This document shows, piece by piece, positions 17,555-25,840 of a DNA stretch of 64,000 bases (positions within the stretch are counted from its first letter, which is position 1; each line of letters opens with the position of its first letter). Position numbers and translations under genes: made by a program. The stretch lies in contig NZ_QUEE01000003.1 of NCBI RefSeq assembly GCF_003477885.1, positions 386,191-450,190 on the forward strand. Direction: 5' to 3'. Below the pieces are notes generated by a model. It saw nothing but the letters and a program-made list of their open reading frames with translations, was not told where the DNA came from and did not search any database. The DNA comes from Lachnotalea sp. AF33-28. GTDB taxonomy: Bacteria > Bacillota > Clostridia > Lachnospirales > Lachnospiraceae.

Positions 17555-18400
17555 TCACCCCCAATACTTTTCCAACCACATCTCCGCCTCATCCTCCGAC
17601 AGTTCAAAGCGTTTCTGCAGCTTCACCAGCACACGCTCCCTCGGTATATTTTCCTCACGATTATCGCAGATAAAAGCCTGTATTCCCTTTTCCATCCCAA
17701 TCATAATTCCCTCGTTTCTTTCCTCCTCCAATATCCTACACATAATCTCCACTCCTTCCTTCTGCTCCTTCAAATATCTTACCTTCCTAACCACATTCGG
17801 AAACACCTCTGTCTGATAATCGCTGTCCGACTTTTTCATATACCTAAGCAGTTCATCAATCCTCTCATCCTCACACCCATATGTCAGATTCGCATACACC
17901 TCATGAACTCCGTTATCCGTTACCGTCCCCCGGCTCCTGACCACTCTGTCTATATAACAAATCCCCGTCTTCTGATTCAGAAAATCCTTCTCCGTAATAA
18001 ATATCAGATACAGCTCCGGCAGTTCCTCATACGGACACCCTTTTTCCAAAAAGCTCATATCCATACTCGCCTGATAATATCTGGCCCGTCTTTGATGGTC
18101 TTCATCCTCCGAAACCTGCATCTCAATATTTACCATCCTGCCGTCCGTATCCTCGGCCAGCACATCCAGAACGACCGATCGGTTCTCTATATTCCGGATC
18201 GAATACTGTGTTTTAACGTCCTTCACCACTAATGACGGATGCCCCAGCAATATCCGGATCACTTCCTGGCACGCTTCCTTATCCTCCAGCACCTTACAGA
18301 AAAATATATCGCTGGTCAGTTGAAACCTGCGCACCTTATTTCTTCTCTCCTCATAACTATCCATCCTGTTCCCGCAATAAGACTCTTGATCTGTCCCCAT
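17555..18400 (-). CDS. Rpn-family / PD-(D/E)XK nuclease-family transposase protein
   Basis: A 281-residue protein of the Rpn (recombination-promoting nuclease) / PD-(D/E)XK nuclease-family transposase group, abundant in Lachnospiraceae. The nuclease core is visible: an acidic residue in SVVLDVLAEDTDGRMVNIEMQV with the ExQ signature, followed by RARYYQASMD, and the typical N-terminal LTSDIFFCKVLEDKEACQEVI. The C-terminal part is a charged, probably helical tail (EERNEGIMIGMEKGIQAF) with a small three-helix end. Start at 18400, supported by GGAGG 6 nt upstream. Such genes often exist in many copies; they promote DNA breaks and recombination, but self-mobility is unproven. Confidence 0.85.
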   Translation of the reverse strand: MGTDQESYCGNRMDSYEERRNKVRRFQLTSDIFFCKVLEDKEACQEVIRILLGHPSLVVKDVKTQYSIRNIENRSVVLDVLAEDTDGRMVNIEMQVSEDEDHQRRARYYQASMDMSFLEKGCPYEELPELYLIFITEKDFLNQKTGICYIDRVVRSRGTVTDNGVHEVYANLTYGCEDERIDELLRYMKKSDSDYQTEVFPNVVRKVRYLKEQKEGVEIMCRILEEERNEGIMIGMEKGIQAFICDNREENIPRERVLVKLQKRFELSEDEAEMWLEKYWG

Positions 18401-18769
18401 ACTGCTCCTCCCTCCTATGGCAGGAGCCTGTTTCTTTCCGCCTGCCATATCATAAATGAATGTTAATTGAAAAATATGGCAGAATATGCCGGCCGCTGTT
18501 ACCACAGCAAAGAACGAAACAGAAAATAATGTTCTGAAACGAACATCGATTTATATCACTATTATAATCTCACCTTTTAAAATTCTCAACACTTTTTTCC
18601 TAATTCTATACTCTATGTCACTGTACACAGTTACCGCAAAGTTTCCACACAAAGCAGGGCAGGGTATATTCTTACCAAGAACCCATTCCCAACAATTACA
18701 CAAAAACAGAGGCTGTGCACCAAACATTCCGTGCAGCAGCCCCCGATATACACCTTTTTTCCATCACCT
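18401..18769. repeat. Gene-free stretch with hairpin and element fragment
   Basis: Between the Rpn-like and CotS-like genes. TATGGCAGG/CCTGCCATA (18416-18424 with 18441-18449) forms an inverted repeat directly upstream of the Rpn-like ribosome site. 18617-18672 matches the left arm of the 207-bp element (GTCACTGTACACAG... to GGGTATATTC) without its right arm. Nothing else was recognised. Confidence 0.5.
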
Positions 18770-19777
18770 TCAGCTTCCCGTTTTTCCGGCAAACCCGGTG
18801 TGCTCTCTCATCCAGTCCAGGAATTTCTGGCGTTCTTTTGCCTGTATCTCCAGCTTCTGCAGTTTCTCCACATTTCTGCCGGGAATCCAGGCTTTATTCG
18901 CATTGAAATAATAATTGATCTGCTTCCAGTACTTTTCCGGATACAGAAACAGAACATAAAGATATTCATATTCCTGCTCTGTGATCGGCAGTATGCGCTG
19001 ATAAGCTTCCAGCATTGATTTTCCAAGCCCCAGATCCCAGTCATGCTTTTCCATAATCTTGCGCATGAAATGATAGAGATCCCATATCTGTACGCCCAGA
19101 TGCATGCGCGAAAAATCCGTGACCGCCACATAACGGGCTCCCACCAGGATATGGTGGTGGGTATAATCCCCGTGGCACAGCATGGGCTCCGGCATGCTAT
19201 CCATGCAGCGCAGAAGACACAGCGCCTCCTCCGCCTGCCGGTAGCTGGAATCAAAGCTCTGCAATACCATTAATTCAAACTGCGATTTATTTTTCGTGTT
19301 CCGGATAAACATCCTGGCACGCCGAAGTTCTGTATTATGTTTTTCATACTCCCGCCTTAACGATATGGGCATACAAAAGTCCGCCGGACAGATATCCGCC
19401 ATATTGATACCGCGAAGCGCCTTGTGAAGCACTGCCAGCTCTTTCACCCCCAGAATGATTTCCGATGGATTTTTAACATCACATTCTTTTCCGTCAAACC
19501 AGTCCTTAAGCACGTAACGGGTTCCGTCACTATCCTCTGTCACTAATTTCTGATCTATGGATCTCACATATTTATCCACATAGAGATTCCCTCTAAGCTC
19601 CAGCCCGGACAGCACTTTGTCTTCAAACATAATCCTGTTTTCTCCGGCAGTGCACTCTTTTAATAATTTTAGTCCCTTATCTGTCTCGCAGATGACAGCA
19701 CCGCGCCCGCGCCTGGTGGCTGCGACACGCAAATCATATTGGGTTAAACAAAGAGTCCCCCGCTCGTTCACGACCAT
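18770..19777 (-). CDS. CotS-family spore coat kinase-like protein
   Basis: A 335-residue protein with the aminoglycoside-phosphotransferase/choline-kinase fold of CotS/YutH-type coat proteins. The catalytic loop MLCHGDYTHHHIL (HGDxxxxN-like, with His replacing Asn) and the metal-binding VTDFSRMHLGVQIWDLYHFMRK segment (D-F-S in place of D-F-D) are evident. The N-lobe carries GLKLLKECT with a possible nucleotide-binding Lys. The altered catalytic residues suggest a weakly active or structural kinase, as reported for some coat proteins (inference). GGAGGG abuts ATG 19777, so GTG 19771 (VNERG) is an alternative start. It is the fourth sporulation-linked gene in the window. Confidence 0.82.
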   Translation of the reverse strand: MVVNERGTLCLTQYDLRVAATRRGRGAVICETDKGLKLLKECTAGENRIMFEDKVLSGLELRGNLYVDKYVRSIDQKLVTEDSDGTRYVLKDWFDGKECDVKNPSEIILGVKELAVLHKALRGINMADICPADFCMPISLRREYEKHNTELRRARMFIRNTKNKSQFELMVLQSFDSSYRQAEEALCLLRCMDSMPEPMLCHGDYTHHHILVGARYVAVTDFSRMHLGVQIWDLYHFMRKIMEKHDWDLGLGKSMLEAYQRILPITEQEYEYLYVLFLYPEKYWKQINYYFNANKAWIPGRNVEKLQKLEIQAKERQKFLDWMREHTGFAGKTGS

Positions 19778-19857
19778 CCCTCCATCCTAACTCTATCTTA
19801 TGAAGAGGGGGATAGCTTTATGACAGGGCCGGGACGAATTTCGCCTGCCGCTGTAAA

Positions 19858-21183
19858 TCAAATATAGCGCTGCATCAGATATTCTTTTGTATTATGCTCC
19901 GGGCTGTCCAGCACATCCTCCAGCATCCGATTTAATATCTGCCCGATTTCACGGCCCGGCTGCATGCCCGCCGCGATCAAATCACTGCCGGTGACCGCCA
20001 GTTTCTTTAAGGTTATGCAGTCCCTTTCAGCCACGATCTGGCCGTACATCACACCGACCTCCTTCACAGCCTGCAGCAGATAGCTCTTTGCGTAATCGCT
20101 CTTTGCCATGTTGTCGGCCCACATGATCTTAAGTAGGCTCGGGAACAGTTCCTCTCCCACACGGTTCATGGCCCGCCTCACATTGGCCTTCGTCATATTA
20201 AATGCATAGTCGTGCCATTTTACCAGTTTGGTCACCCTGGCTATGGTATCATTGTCAAACTTCAGGCGTTTTAAAATCTGATCCGCGATCCTGCTGCCGG
20301 CTTCCCCGTGGCGGTAGAAATGGTCACACCCATCGCTTCCCACAGTCTTTACAAGAGGTTTTCCGATATCGTGCAGCAGCGCCGTCCACCGCAGCACATG
20401 ATCCGCCTCACAGTGCTTCAGCATGGCCAGGGTATGCTCTCCCACGCTGTAACAGTGGTAAGGATTGTTCTGCTCCGTCTCCATAATAGCATCAAACTCC
20501 GGCAGCACAACCTTTGTGATGCCGGTCTCATAAGCAAAGCGGATATAGTCCGGATGCTCCGAAACCAGCAGCTTGGTCAGCTCCATCTGTATGCGTTCCA
20601 TGCTGATGCGGGCCATGCTGGGCGCCAGATCGCAGACAGCCTGTCTGGTTTTTTCTTCGATCTCAAAACCCAGCTGGGCGGAAAACCGGACCGCCCTTAA
20701 GATTCTTAGTGCATCCTCCTCAAACCGGTGATGGGCATCGCCCACGCAGCGTATCACTTTGCGTTTCAGATCTTCCATCCCCCCGAACAGGTCGACAATC
20801 CCGCTCTCATGATTGTAAGCCATGGCATTGATGGTGAAATCCCGTCTTTTCAAATCCTCTTTAAGGCTGGGCGTAAACTGCACGGATGCGGGATGCCTGC
20901 AGTCTTCATATCTGCCGTCAATCCGGTAAGTTGTGACCTCATATCCGTTTCTCCCCAGCATAACGGTTACGGTGCCATGTTCAATCCCCGTATCTATGGT
21001 ACGGCGAAATATCTCCTTCACCTGCCTGGGAGAAGCGGATGTCGTGATATCCCAGTCACCCGGCTCTCTGTTTAGCAGGGAATCCCGCACGCATCCGCCC
21101 ACCGCATAAGCTTCAAATCCGCTGTCGGTGAGCCGTTTAATGATCTCCTCCACCTGTCCGGGCATCGTTATTTCATTGCTCAT
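19858..21183 (-). CDS. cca: CCA tRNA nucleotidyltransferase
   Basis: Adds or repairs the 3' CCA end of tRNAs. A 441-residue class II nucleotidyltransferase: GGCVRDSLL at 29-37 and the catalytic DWDITT (Asp 43/45), the RRDFTINAMAYN segment, RFxEDALRILRAVRFSAQLGF of the neck domain, then an HD domain (HTLAMLKHC...LLHDIGKP) in the C-terminal half. The HD part supports 2',3'-cyclic phosphodiesterase/phosphatase activity, as in E. coli-type enzymes. ATG 21183 has GGAGCGGTAACGG upstream. It overlaps by 11 nt the end of a degenerate Nudix gene, so translation is probably coupled. Confidence 0.95.
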   Translation of the reverse strand: MSNEITMPGQVEEIIKRLTDSGFEAYAVGGCVRDSLLNREPGDWDITTSASPRQVKEIFRRTIDTGIEHGTVTVMLGRNGYEVTTYRIDGRYEDCRHPASVQFTPSLKEDLKRRDFTINAMAYNHESGIVDLFGGMEDLKRKVIRCVGDAHHRFEEDALRILRAVRFSAQLGFEIEEKTRQAVCDLAPSMARISMERIQMELTKLLVSEHPDYIRFAYETGITKVVLPEFDAIMETEQNNPYHCYSVGEHTLAMLKHCEADHVLRWTALLHDIGKPLVKTVGSDGCDHFYRHGEAGSRIADQILKRLKFDNDTIARVTKLVKWHDYAFNMTKANVRRAMNRVGEELFPSLLKIMWADNMAKSDYAKSYLLQAVKEVGVMYGQIVAERDCITLKKLAVTGSDLIAAGMQPGREIGQILNRMLEDVLDSPEHNTKEYLMQRYI

Positions 21184-21418
21184 CCGTTACCGCTCCTTCC
21201 GGGGTGCCAAATCCCCACCGCCGCACCTGCTCCGCCATATGGCCGATATTACCCTCGCCGGCAAAGCATTTCATATCAAAAAAGTCTCCATCCTCACCTT
21301 TCTCGATCTTGCCGCCGGGAAGATTAAACAGGCCCTTATACGGATCCTTTACTCTCTTTAAAAACAGCAGCCGTTTCCGGTCCGGGCTGTATATCATAAC
21401 ACAGTTATAACCCTGCAA
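21173..21418 (-). pseudogene. Nudix hydrolase with in-frame internal deletion
   Basis: An 81-residue protein with a Nudix N-terminus (VMIYSPDRKRLLFLKRVKDPYKGLFNLPGGKIEKGE) that jumps straight to the C-terminal strand-helix region (FFDMKCFAGEGNIGHMAEQV). In related proteins GGKIEKGE is followed by AA-RELxEETG, the catalytic Nudix helix, and ~70 more residues; all this is missing without loss of frame. The reading starts at TTG 21418 behind a strong GGAGG, and the stop overlaps cca. It should lack hydrolase activity and may persist as a leader peptide coupling cca translation (inference). Confidence 0.75.
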
Positions 21419-21558
21419 GGTGTTCCTCCTTTTGATACATTTAATGGTATCTGCTTTCCATTAGAGACATTATAACCCATGCCCCAGAAAATAATCAAGA
21501 TCAGGTTAACAGCAATCCCTGCCCGTTCCCCGAAAAAAATTGCTATTCTCCGCAGCCG

Positions 21559-21607
21559 GAAAAGGCCGGGGAGTGGCTGAAAACAATTTTCAGTCGCGCC
21601 CCGGCCC
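21559..21607 (-). terminator. Terminator of proS
   Basis: Outer stem 21564-21571 with 21599-21606 (GGCCGGGG/CCCCGGCC) plus an inner CTGAAAA/TTTTCAG pair, followed on the minus strand by TTTTC. Confidence 0.75.
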
Positions 21608-21626
21608 TCAATTATAAACCGTATTT

Positions 21627-23066
21627 TTAATATGCCTTCCCCCAGTAAACCATGGCTTTCGCCGGCTTGCCGCAGACAGGGCATACATCCGTAATCTGCT
21701 CCTGCTCAAAGGGCATGCATCTGGAGGTTGCCGTAGTATCCTCCTTGATCTTCATCTCACATGCTTCATCGCCGCACCACATCATCTTTACAAATCCGGG
21801 TTTATTGGCGATGGCGTCCTTAAATTCCTCATAGGTGGAAGCGCTGGTGGTGTGTGCCGCCAGATGGGCCTTTGCCCTTTCCAGCATATCCGCCTGCATC
21901 TGCTCCAACGTCTCCCCGATCTTAGCGGACAGTTCATCCAGAGATACGACGATCTTCTCTCTGGTATCCCTGCGGACGATCACCGCCTGATTCGCTTCAA
22001 TATCCTTGGGACCGACCTCCACGCGAAGCGGAATTCCGCGGATCTCCTGCTCGCTGAACTTCCATCCCGGGCTCTTATCGGAATCATCCACTTTCACCTT
22101 GTAGCCCGCCTCTATAAGCTGCGCTTTCAGCTCATAAGTTTTATCCAGCACACCTTCTTTATGCTGTGCAATCGGAACGATCATGACCTGAACCGGCGCA
22201 ATTCTCGGAGGTAGCACCAGACCGCTGTCATCGCCATGTACCATGATGATCGCGCCGATAATACGGGTGGACATACCCCAGGATGTCTGGTGCACATACT
22301 GCAGCTGGTTCTCACGGTCGGAATACTGGATGCCGAACGCCTTCGCGAATCCGTCGCCGAAATTATGGCTGGTACCGGACTGCAGAGCCTTGCCGTCATG
22401 CATCAGCGCTTCTATCGTATAGGTGGACATGGCGCCTGCAAATTTTTCCTTATCGGTCTTCTTACCCTTGATCACCGGAATCGCCAGATACTGTTCACAG
22501 AAATCCGCATAGATATTCAGCATCTGTATCGTGCGCGCTTCAGCTTCTTCTTCGGTGGCATGGGCGGTATGGCCTTCCTGCCATAAAAATTCAGCGGAAC
22601 GCAGGAAAGGCCTGGTGGTCTTCTCCCAGCGCACAACAGAACACCACTGATTGTACAGCTTCGGAAGGTCCCTGTGGGACTGTATGATCTTAGAATAAAA
22701 ATCGCAGAACAGCGTCTCCGAAGTAGGCCTTACGCACAGGCGTTCTTCCAGTTTTTCCAGGCCGCCCTGTGTCACCCAGGCAACCTCCGGGGCAAAGCCC
22801 TCCACATGATCCTTCTCCTTCTGCAGCAGGCTTTCCGGAATGAACATGGGCATGTATACATTCTCCACTCCGGTTTCCTTAAACTTCTCATCCAGCGCCT
22901 TCTGAATGTTCTCCCAGATCGCATAGCCGTTGGGACGTATGATCATGCATCCTTTTACATTGGAATACTCCACCAGTTCGGCTTTCTTCACCACATCCGT
23001 ATACCACTGAGCAAAATCGTCGTTCATGGACGTGATGGCTTCTACAAGTTTCTTTTCTTTCGCCAT
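21627..23066 (-). CDS. proS: Proline--tRNA ligase (ProS, eukaryote/archaeal-like type)
   Basis: Charges tRNA-Pro. The 479-residue class II synthetase has motif 2 in VVRWEKTTRPFLRSAEFLWQEGHTAHAT, the proline-specific TSWGMSTRI region and motif 3 in LVLPPRIAPVQV (GLVLPPxxAP). The C-terminal zinc-like domain (WCGDEACEMKIKED...CPVCGKPA) ends in YWGKAY, diagnostic of the short type lacking the bacterial editing insertion. ATG 23066 with GGAGG 12-16 nt upstream. Expression is controlled by a T-box leader (23150-23423) from a strong promoter at 23430-23458. Confidence 0.96.
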   Translation of the reverse strand: MAKEKKLVEAITSMNDDFAQWYTDVVKKAELVEYSNVKGCMIIRPNGYAIWENIQKALDEKFKETGVENVYMPMFIPESLLQKEKDHVEGFAPEVAWVTQGGLEKLEERLCVRPTSETLFCDFYSKIIQSHRDLPKLYNQWCSVVRWEKTTRPFLRSAEFLWQEGHTAHATEEEAEARTIQMLNIYADFCEQYLAIPVIKGKKTDKEKFAGAMSTYTIEALMHDGKALQSGTSHNFGDGFAKAFGIQYSDRENQLQYVHQTSWGMSTRIIGAIIMVHGDDSGLVLPPRIAPVQVMIVPIAQHKEGVLDKTYELKAQLIEAGYKVKVDDSDKSPGWKFSEQEIRGIPLRVEVGPKDIEANQAVIVRRDTREKIVVSLDELSAKIGETLEQMQADMLERAKAHLAAHTTSASTYEEFKDAIANKPGFVKMMWCGDEACEMKIKEDTTATSRCMPFEQEQITDVCPVCGKPAKAMVYWGKAY

Positions 23067-23098
23067 TTCTTTTCTCCTCTCCTCCGGATTATAAATAG

Positions 23099-23132
23099 GT
23101 ATCCCTTTACCGGGATTTCACCGCCTGCGGCC
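23099..23132 (-). repeat. Leader repeat family 2, copy 1 (upstream of proS)
   Basis: On the minus strand a GCCGCAGGCGG core is followed by AATCCCG...GGGAT arms. Homologous sequences lie 32-47 nt upstream of the starts of ileS and the oxidoreductase gene at 46808. Here the second hairpin is imperfect. Confidence 0.6.
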
Positions 23133-23149
23133 GGCCGCATCGGCGGCAT

Positions 23150-23423
23150 AATAAAAAGTCCATCCTCCCTCTGTATTCACAAAGGGACCGATGGACTTAA
23201 ATCGGCGGTACCACCCTTATTAACTGCCGGCGGCAGTTCTCTTCTCATTCCGTTATCGCCGGAGATACGCCGTGCTCTTCGCACGGGGCTCCAAGGCCGG
23301 TTCCGGTTCCGCATAAGAAATGCCTTTCACCGCTGGCATTCTCTCTGAACATATGGGGAGGCCGTACTATTCCTCTTCATCGCCACGTTTAGCTGCCGGC
23401 CAAAAGAGCCGGATCATTTTAGT
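23150..23423 (-). promoter_or_regulatory. T-box leader of proS (tRNA-Pro responsive)
   Basis: The leader carries the T-box AGGGTGGTACCGCC (23203-23216) followed by a terminator hairpin (AAGTCCATC/GATGGACTT, 23151-23190, with a T-run). Stem I begins near GAGGAATAGTA, with the AGTA/GAA E-loop. CCG, a proline codon, sits at 23298-23300 in the specifier position, next to the bottom helix (GAGG/CCTT). Uncharged tRNA-Pro would stabilise the antiterminator and switch on proS. Confidence 0.92.
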
Positions 23424-23429
23424 ACTGTC

Positions 23430-23458
23430 ATTGTATGCGATCGATTCATTTTTGTCAA
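23430..23458 (-). promoter_or_regulatory. Promoter of proS
   Basis: TTGACA (23453-23458), 17-nt spacer, TACAAT (23430-23435) on the minus strand, ~7 nt before the T-box leader. The -35 overlaps the stop codon of a small upstream gene. Confidence 0.85.
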
Positions 23459-23589
23459 GCGTTTCCGCATTTTCCATAAACAGTGGGCGCCGTCCCTCCG
23501 GGCTGTCCGTTAACCGGTTTGGGCGGCTCATCCTTTTGGGGAAATTCCACCGGCGCAGGAGCCGGCTGATCATTTTTCTCTTTTTCCAT
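23455..23589 (-). CDS. Small proline-rich protein (44 residues), hypothetical
   Basis: A 44-codon frame beginning MEKEKNDQPAPAPVEF and ending in YGKCGNA, with a good ribosome site (AGGAGA, 4 nt from ATG 23589). About a quarter of the residues are Pro and it carries one Cys near the end, with no hydrophobic segment. It resembles no family I know. It lies directly before the proS promoter, whose -35 overlaps its stop codon. It could be a short cytosolic or spore-associated protein; the composition alone does not say. It is supported by the ribosome site and the composition only. Confidence 0.5.
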   Translation of the reverse strand: MEKEKNDQPAPAPVEFPQKDEPPKPVNGQPGGTAPTVYGKCGNA

Positions 23590-23669
23590 GGTTCTCCTCA
23601 TCATTGCATAGGTTTTCATACAACGGTTTCCATGGAATTAGTCTGTGCGCATCAGAGCTCAAATATACG

Positions 23670-24218
23670 TCAAGCGTACTGTATGGCGTCCTTCACTTCC
23701 AGAGATGTCTTTTCATCCACCAGCAGGCGGATCAGTTCCAGGCCCAGATCGATGGCAAATCCTAAACCTCTGGCCGTTGTGATATTGCCGTCCGTCACCA
23801 CTCCGTCCTTCACCCGGTCAGCCCCGATCAGCTTATCCTCAAAACCGGGATAACAGGTGGCCCGCTTTCCTTTTAATAGTCCCAGACCACCAAGGACGCT
23901 GGGCGCAGCGCAGATCGCGGCCAGACGTTTTCCTTTTTCAGCGGCCCGGCACAGCTCCTGCGCCAGCGCGGCACAAGCCCCCAGGAGTTTTGTTCCACCT
24001 CCGCCCCCGGGTAAAAACAACAGATCCGCATCGGATACATCGGTTTCGGTCAGCAGCCTGTCCGCCATGACCGTGATGCCGTGTGCGCCGGTCACTTCCC
24101 TGTGATCCGATATGGATACCAGTTCCACAATCACGCTGCCCCGTCTTAAAATATCCACCACCGCCAAGCATTCCACCTCTTCCAGTCCATCTGCCATAAA
24201 TGCATACACTTTACTCAT
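23670..24218 (-). CDS. DJ-1/PfpI family protein
   Basis: A 182-residue protein of the DJ-1/ThiJ superfamily, close to the YajL/DJ-1 group: MADGLEEVECLAVVDILRRG at the start (Glu of the active site in EE), FLPGGGGGTKLL loop, and the nucleophile cysteine of AAICAAPSVLGGLGLLKGKRATCYPGFE (~106). Members act as glyoxalase/deglycase-like or redox-sensing proteins; the precise activity is debated. ATG 24218 has GGAGG 8 nt upstream. The frame stays open for 78 more codons upstream, but that extension is translated 207-bp element, so it is not part of the gene. Confidence 0.9.
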   Translation of the reverse strand: MSKVYAFMADGLEEVECLAVVDILRRGSVIVELVSISDHREVTGAHGITVMADRLLTETDVSDADLLFLPGGGGGTKLLGACAALAQELCRAAEKGKRLAAICAAPSVLGGLGLLKGKRATCYPGFEDKLIGADRVKDGVVTDGNITTARGLGFAIDLGLELIRLLVDEKTSLEVKDAIQYA

Positions 24219-24245
24219 ACTATCAGCCTCCAATCCTGATTTATT

Positions 24246-24302
24246 GTTACTATCACAGTTACTGTAAACTTCCCGCACATGACGGGGTATGTTCCTCATT
24301 GG
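24246..24302. repeat. Left-arm fragment of the 207-bp element
   Basis: GTTACTATCACAG... to CTCATTGG matches the left arm of the adjoining full copy but lacks the centre and right arm. Its last 8 nt serve as the left flanking duplication of the full copy. Confidence 0.65.
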
Positions 24303-24509
24303 GTTACTATTCACAGATGCCGTAAAGTTTCCGCGCATGGCGGGGCAGAGTATGGTCCTCATTGGGACACGCTCTCGCTCCGTGAAGCGCGCAGCGGTTC
24401 TAACGCTGCAAACTACGCAGCGAAAGAACCGGCGGGCTTCAAGGGATCCCAATGAGGACCATACTCTGCCCCGCCATGCGCTGCTTTACCGCCAACCGTG
24501 AATAGTAAC
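24303..24509. mobile_element. 207-bp self-complementary element, copy A
   Basis: Terminal arms GTTACTATTCAC and GTGAATAGTAAC belong to ~65-bp imperfect inverted repeats. Inside lie nested pairs (TGAAGC/GCTTCA, GGTTCT/AGAACC, GCTGC/GCAGC), so the whole unit can fold into one long hairpin. Flanks are CTCATTGG (24295-24302) and CACATTGG (24510-24517), a 7/8 match consistent with an 8-bp target duplication. No transposase is encoded: a MITE-like, non-autonomous element. Copy B at 43777 has the same length and an almost identical centre. Confidence 0.8.
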
Positions 24510-24648
24510 CACATTGGGGCATAAAAAATACCTTTTATCTGCATTCTGTTAATATACCTGCTGACATGGTATAATGTCGACAGATATTATACCGCGCTGA
24601 TTTTCGTACGCGCAGCGGACAATTTCCTCATTAGAAAGGAGCCACATC

Positions 24649-25107
24649 ATGGAAATCGAAAGAAAATTTTTAGTTACCCGCCTGCCGGAAAATCTCTCCG
24701 ATTATGCGTACCACAACATTGAGCAGGCCTACCTGTGCACGGATCCCGTGGTCCGCATACGCAGACAGGACGAAGAATACTATCTGACCTACAAAGGGAG
24801 GGGCATGATGGTCCGCGAGGAATATAATCTGCCTCTGACAAAGGCGGCGTATCTTCATTTAAAAGAAAAAGCGGACGGTAACATCGTCTCCAAAAAGCGG
24901 GTGCTGATTCCGCTTGAGGGGAACCTGAAAGCGGAGCTGGATCTGTTTTATTCCCCGCTGCCGGATCTGGTCATCGCTGAGGTAGAATTTCCCGATGAAG
25001 AATCGGCAAACAGTTTTCAGCCTCCCAGCTGGTTTGGCCAGGACGTGACCTTCGACTCCCACTACCACAACAGCTACTTATCCACCGTCACTGTGAAAGA
25101 GCCATAA
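24649..25107 (+). CDS. CYTH domain protein (possible inorganic triphosphatase)
   Basis: A 152-residue single-domain CYTH protein: the signature ExExK as EIERKFLV at 2-9, VRIRRQDEEYYLTYKG (RxR and K strand), the REEYNLPL glutamate strand, and AELDLFYSPLPDLVIAEVEF closing the tunnel. CYTH proteins hydrolyse inorganic triphosphate or thiamine triphosphate or act as class-IV-like cyclases; short bacterial ones are mostly triphosphatases. AAGGAG lies 9 nt before the ATG. It is convergent with and overlaps by 20 nt the Crp-type gene that follows. Confidence 0.9.
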   Translation: MEIERKFLVTRLPENLSDYAYHNIEQAYLCTDPVVRIRRQDEEYYLTYKGRGMMVREEYNLPLTKAAYLHLKEKADGNIVSKKRVLIPLEGNLKAELDLFYSPLPDLVIAEVEFPDEESANSFQPPSWFGQDVTFDSHYHNSYLSTVTVKEP

Positions 25108-25756
25108 GCCCATCCACATTCAGCAGCCGTATTTTCCCTCGTGAGACCGCCACCAGGCCTTCTCCGGAAAAATATTTCAGCATCCGTGAAACAACTTCCC
25201 GAGCGCTGCCCAGATGGTTGGCAATCTGCTCATGGGTGAGCGTCAGGGTATCGCTTTGCTCCAATGCGCTCTCATCCAGCAGAAATCTGGCCAGCCTCTT
25301 ATCAAAGCTTAAGAACAGCACCTGCTCCATGATATCCATCACATCGGACATCCTGGAGCTTAGCAGTTCATTGGTAAAACCCGCGATGCTGACCTGTTCT
25401 TTAAAGAGCCGGTCATAGATGCCGGCAGGGATCCTCACCGCTTCCGTATCCATTTCTGCGGAAATATAGACATCAAAATTTATATTTCTCATAATGCAGG
25501 ATGCCGAAAACAGACAGACATCCCGATCCAGCAGCCGGAACAGAGTGACCTCTTTTCCTTCTGCAGTTATGCTGTACACACGCACCCTGCCGCTCACCAG
25601 CAGAAACAGCCCGTTGCAGTCCTCTCTGCCCGCATGCAGCAGCGTCCCCGCCTTATAATAAACAGGCATGGAGGCCGCTGTCAGCGCATTGCGGGCACTC
25701 TGATTGATCTCTTTCCAAAATGGCAGCAATTCCGCCAGGTAATATTCCTTATCCAC
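25088..25756 (-). CDS. Crp/Fnr family transcriptional regulator
   Basis: A 222-residue regulator with an N-terminal cyclic-nucleotide-like sensor (residues ~15-140: AGREDCNGLFLLVSGRVRVYS, KEVTLFRLLDRDVCLFSASC) and a C-terminal winged helix ~150-215 (LTHEQIANHLGSAREVVSRMLKYFSGEGLVAVSRGKIRLLN). No four-cysteine cluster at the N-terminus, so it is not a classical FNR; cysteines in the sensor (DVCLFSASC) could bind haem or a metal, as in some clostridial members (inference). It starts with GTG 25756 behind GGAAAG. The unlinked position gives no clue to targets. Confidence 0.9.
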   Translation of the reverse strand: MDKEYYLAELLPFWKEINQSARNALTAASMPVYYKAGTLLHAGREDCNGLFLLVSGRVRVYSITAEGKEVTLFRLLDRDVCLFSASCIMRNINFDVYISAEMDTEAVRIPAGIYDRLFKEQVSIAGFTNELLSSRMSDVMDIMEQVLFLSFDKRLARFLLDESALEQSDTLTLTHEQIANHLGSAREVVSRMLKYFSGEGLVAVSRGKIRLLNVDGLMALSQ

Positions 25757-25840
25757 GCAGCCGCACTCTTTCCTTTTTCTTTAAATAGTTCACACCGTTA
25801 CATATCTATGTAGATATTGTACCTGCTGTAAAGCCGCAAA

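Noticed and set aside
17417..18232. 271-codon frame on the plus strand
   Set aside because: Antisense to the Rpn-like nuclease gene and beginning inside a palindrome; composition is not protein-like.
24219..24452. N-terminal extension of the DJ-1 gene (78 codons) sharing its first 34 residues with a frame near 43.9 kb
   Set aside because: The shared residues are translated 207-bp element in both places. The true start at 24218 has its own ribosome site and the usual DJ-1 N-terminus.
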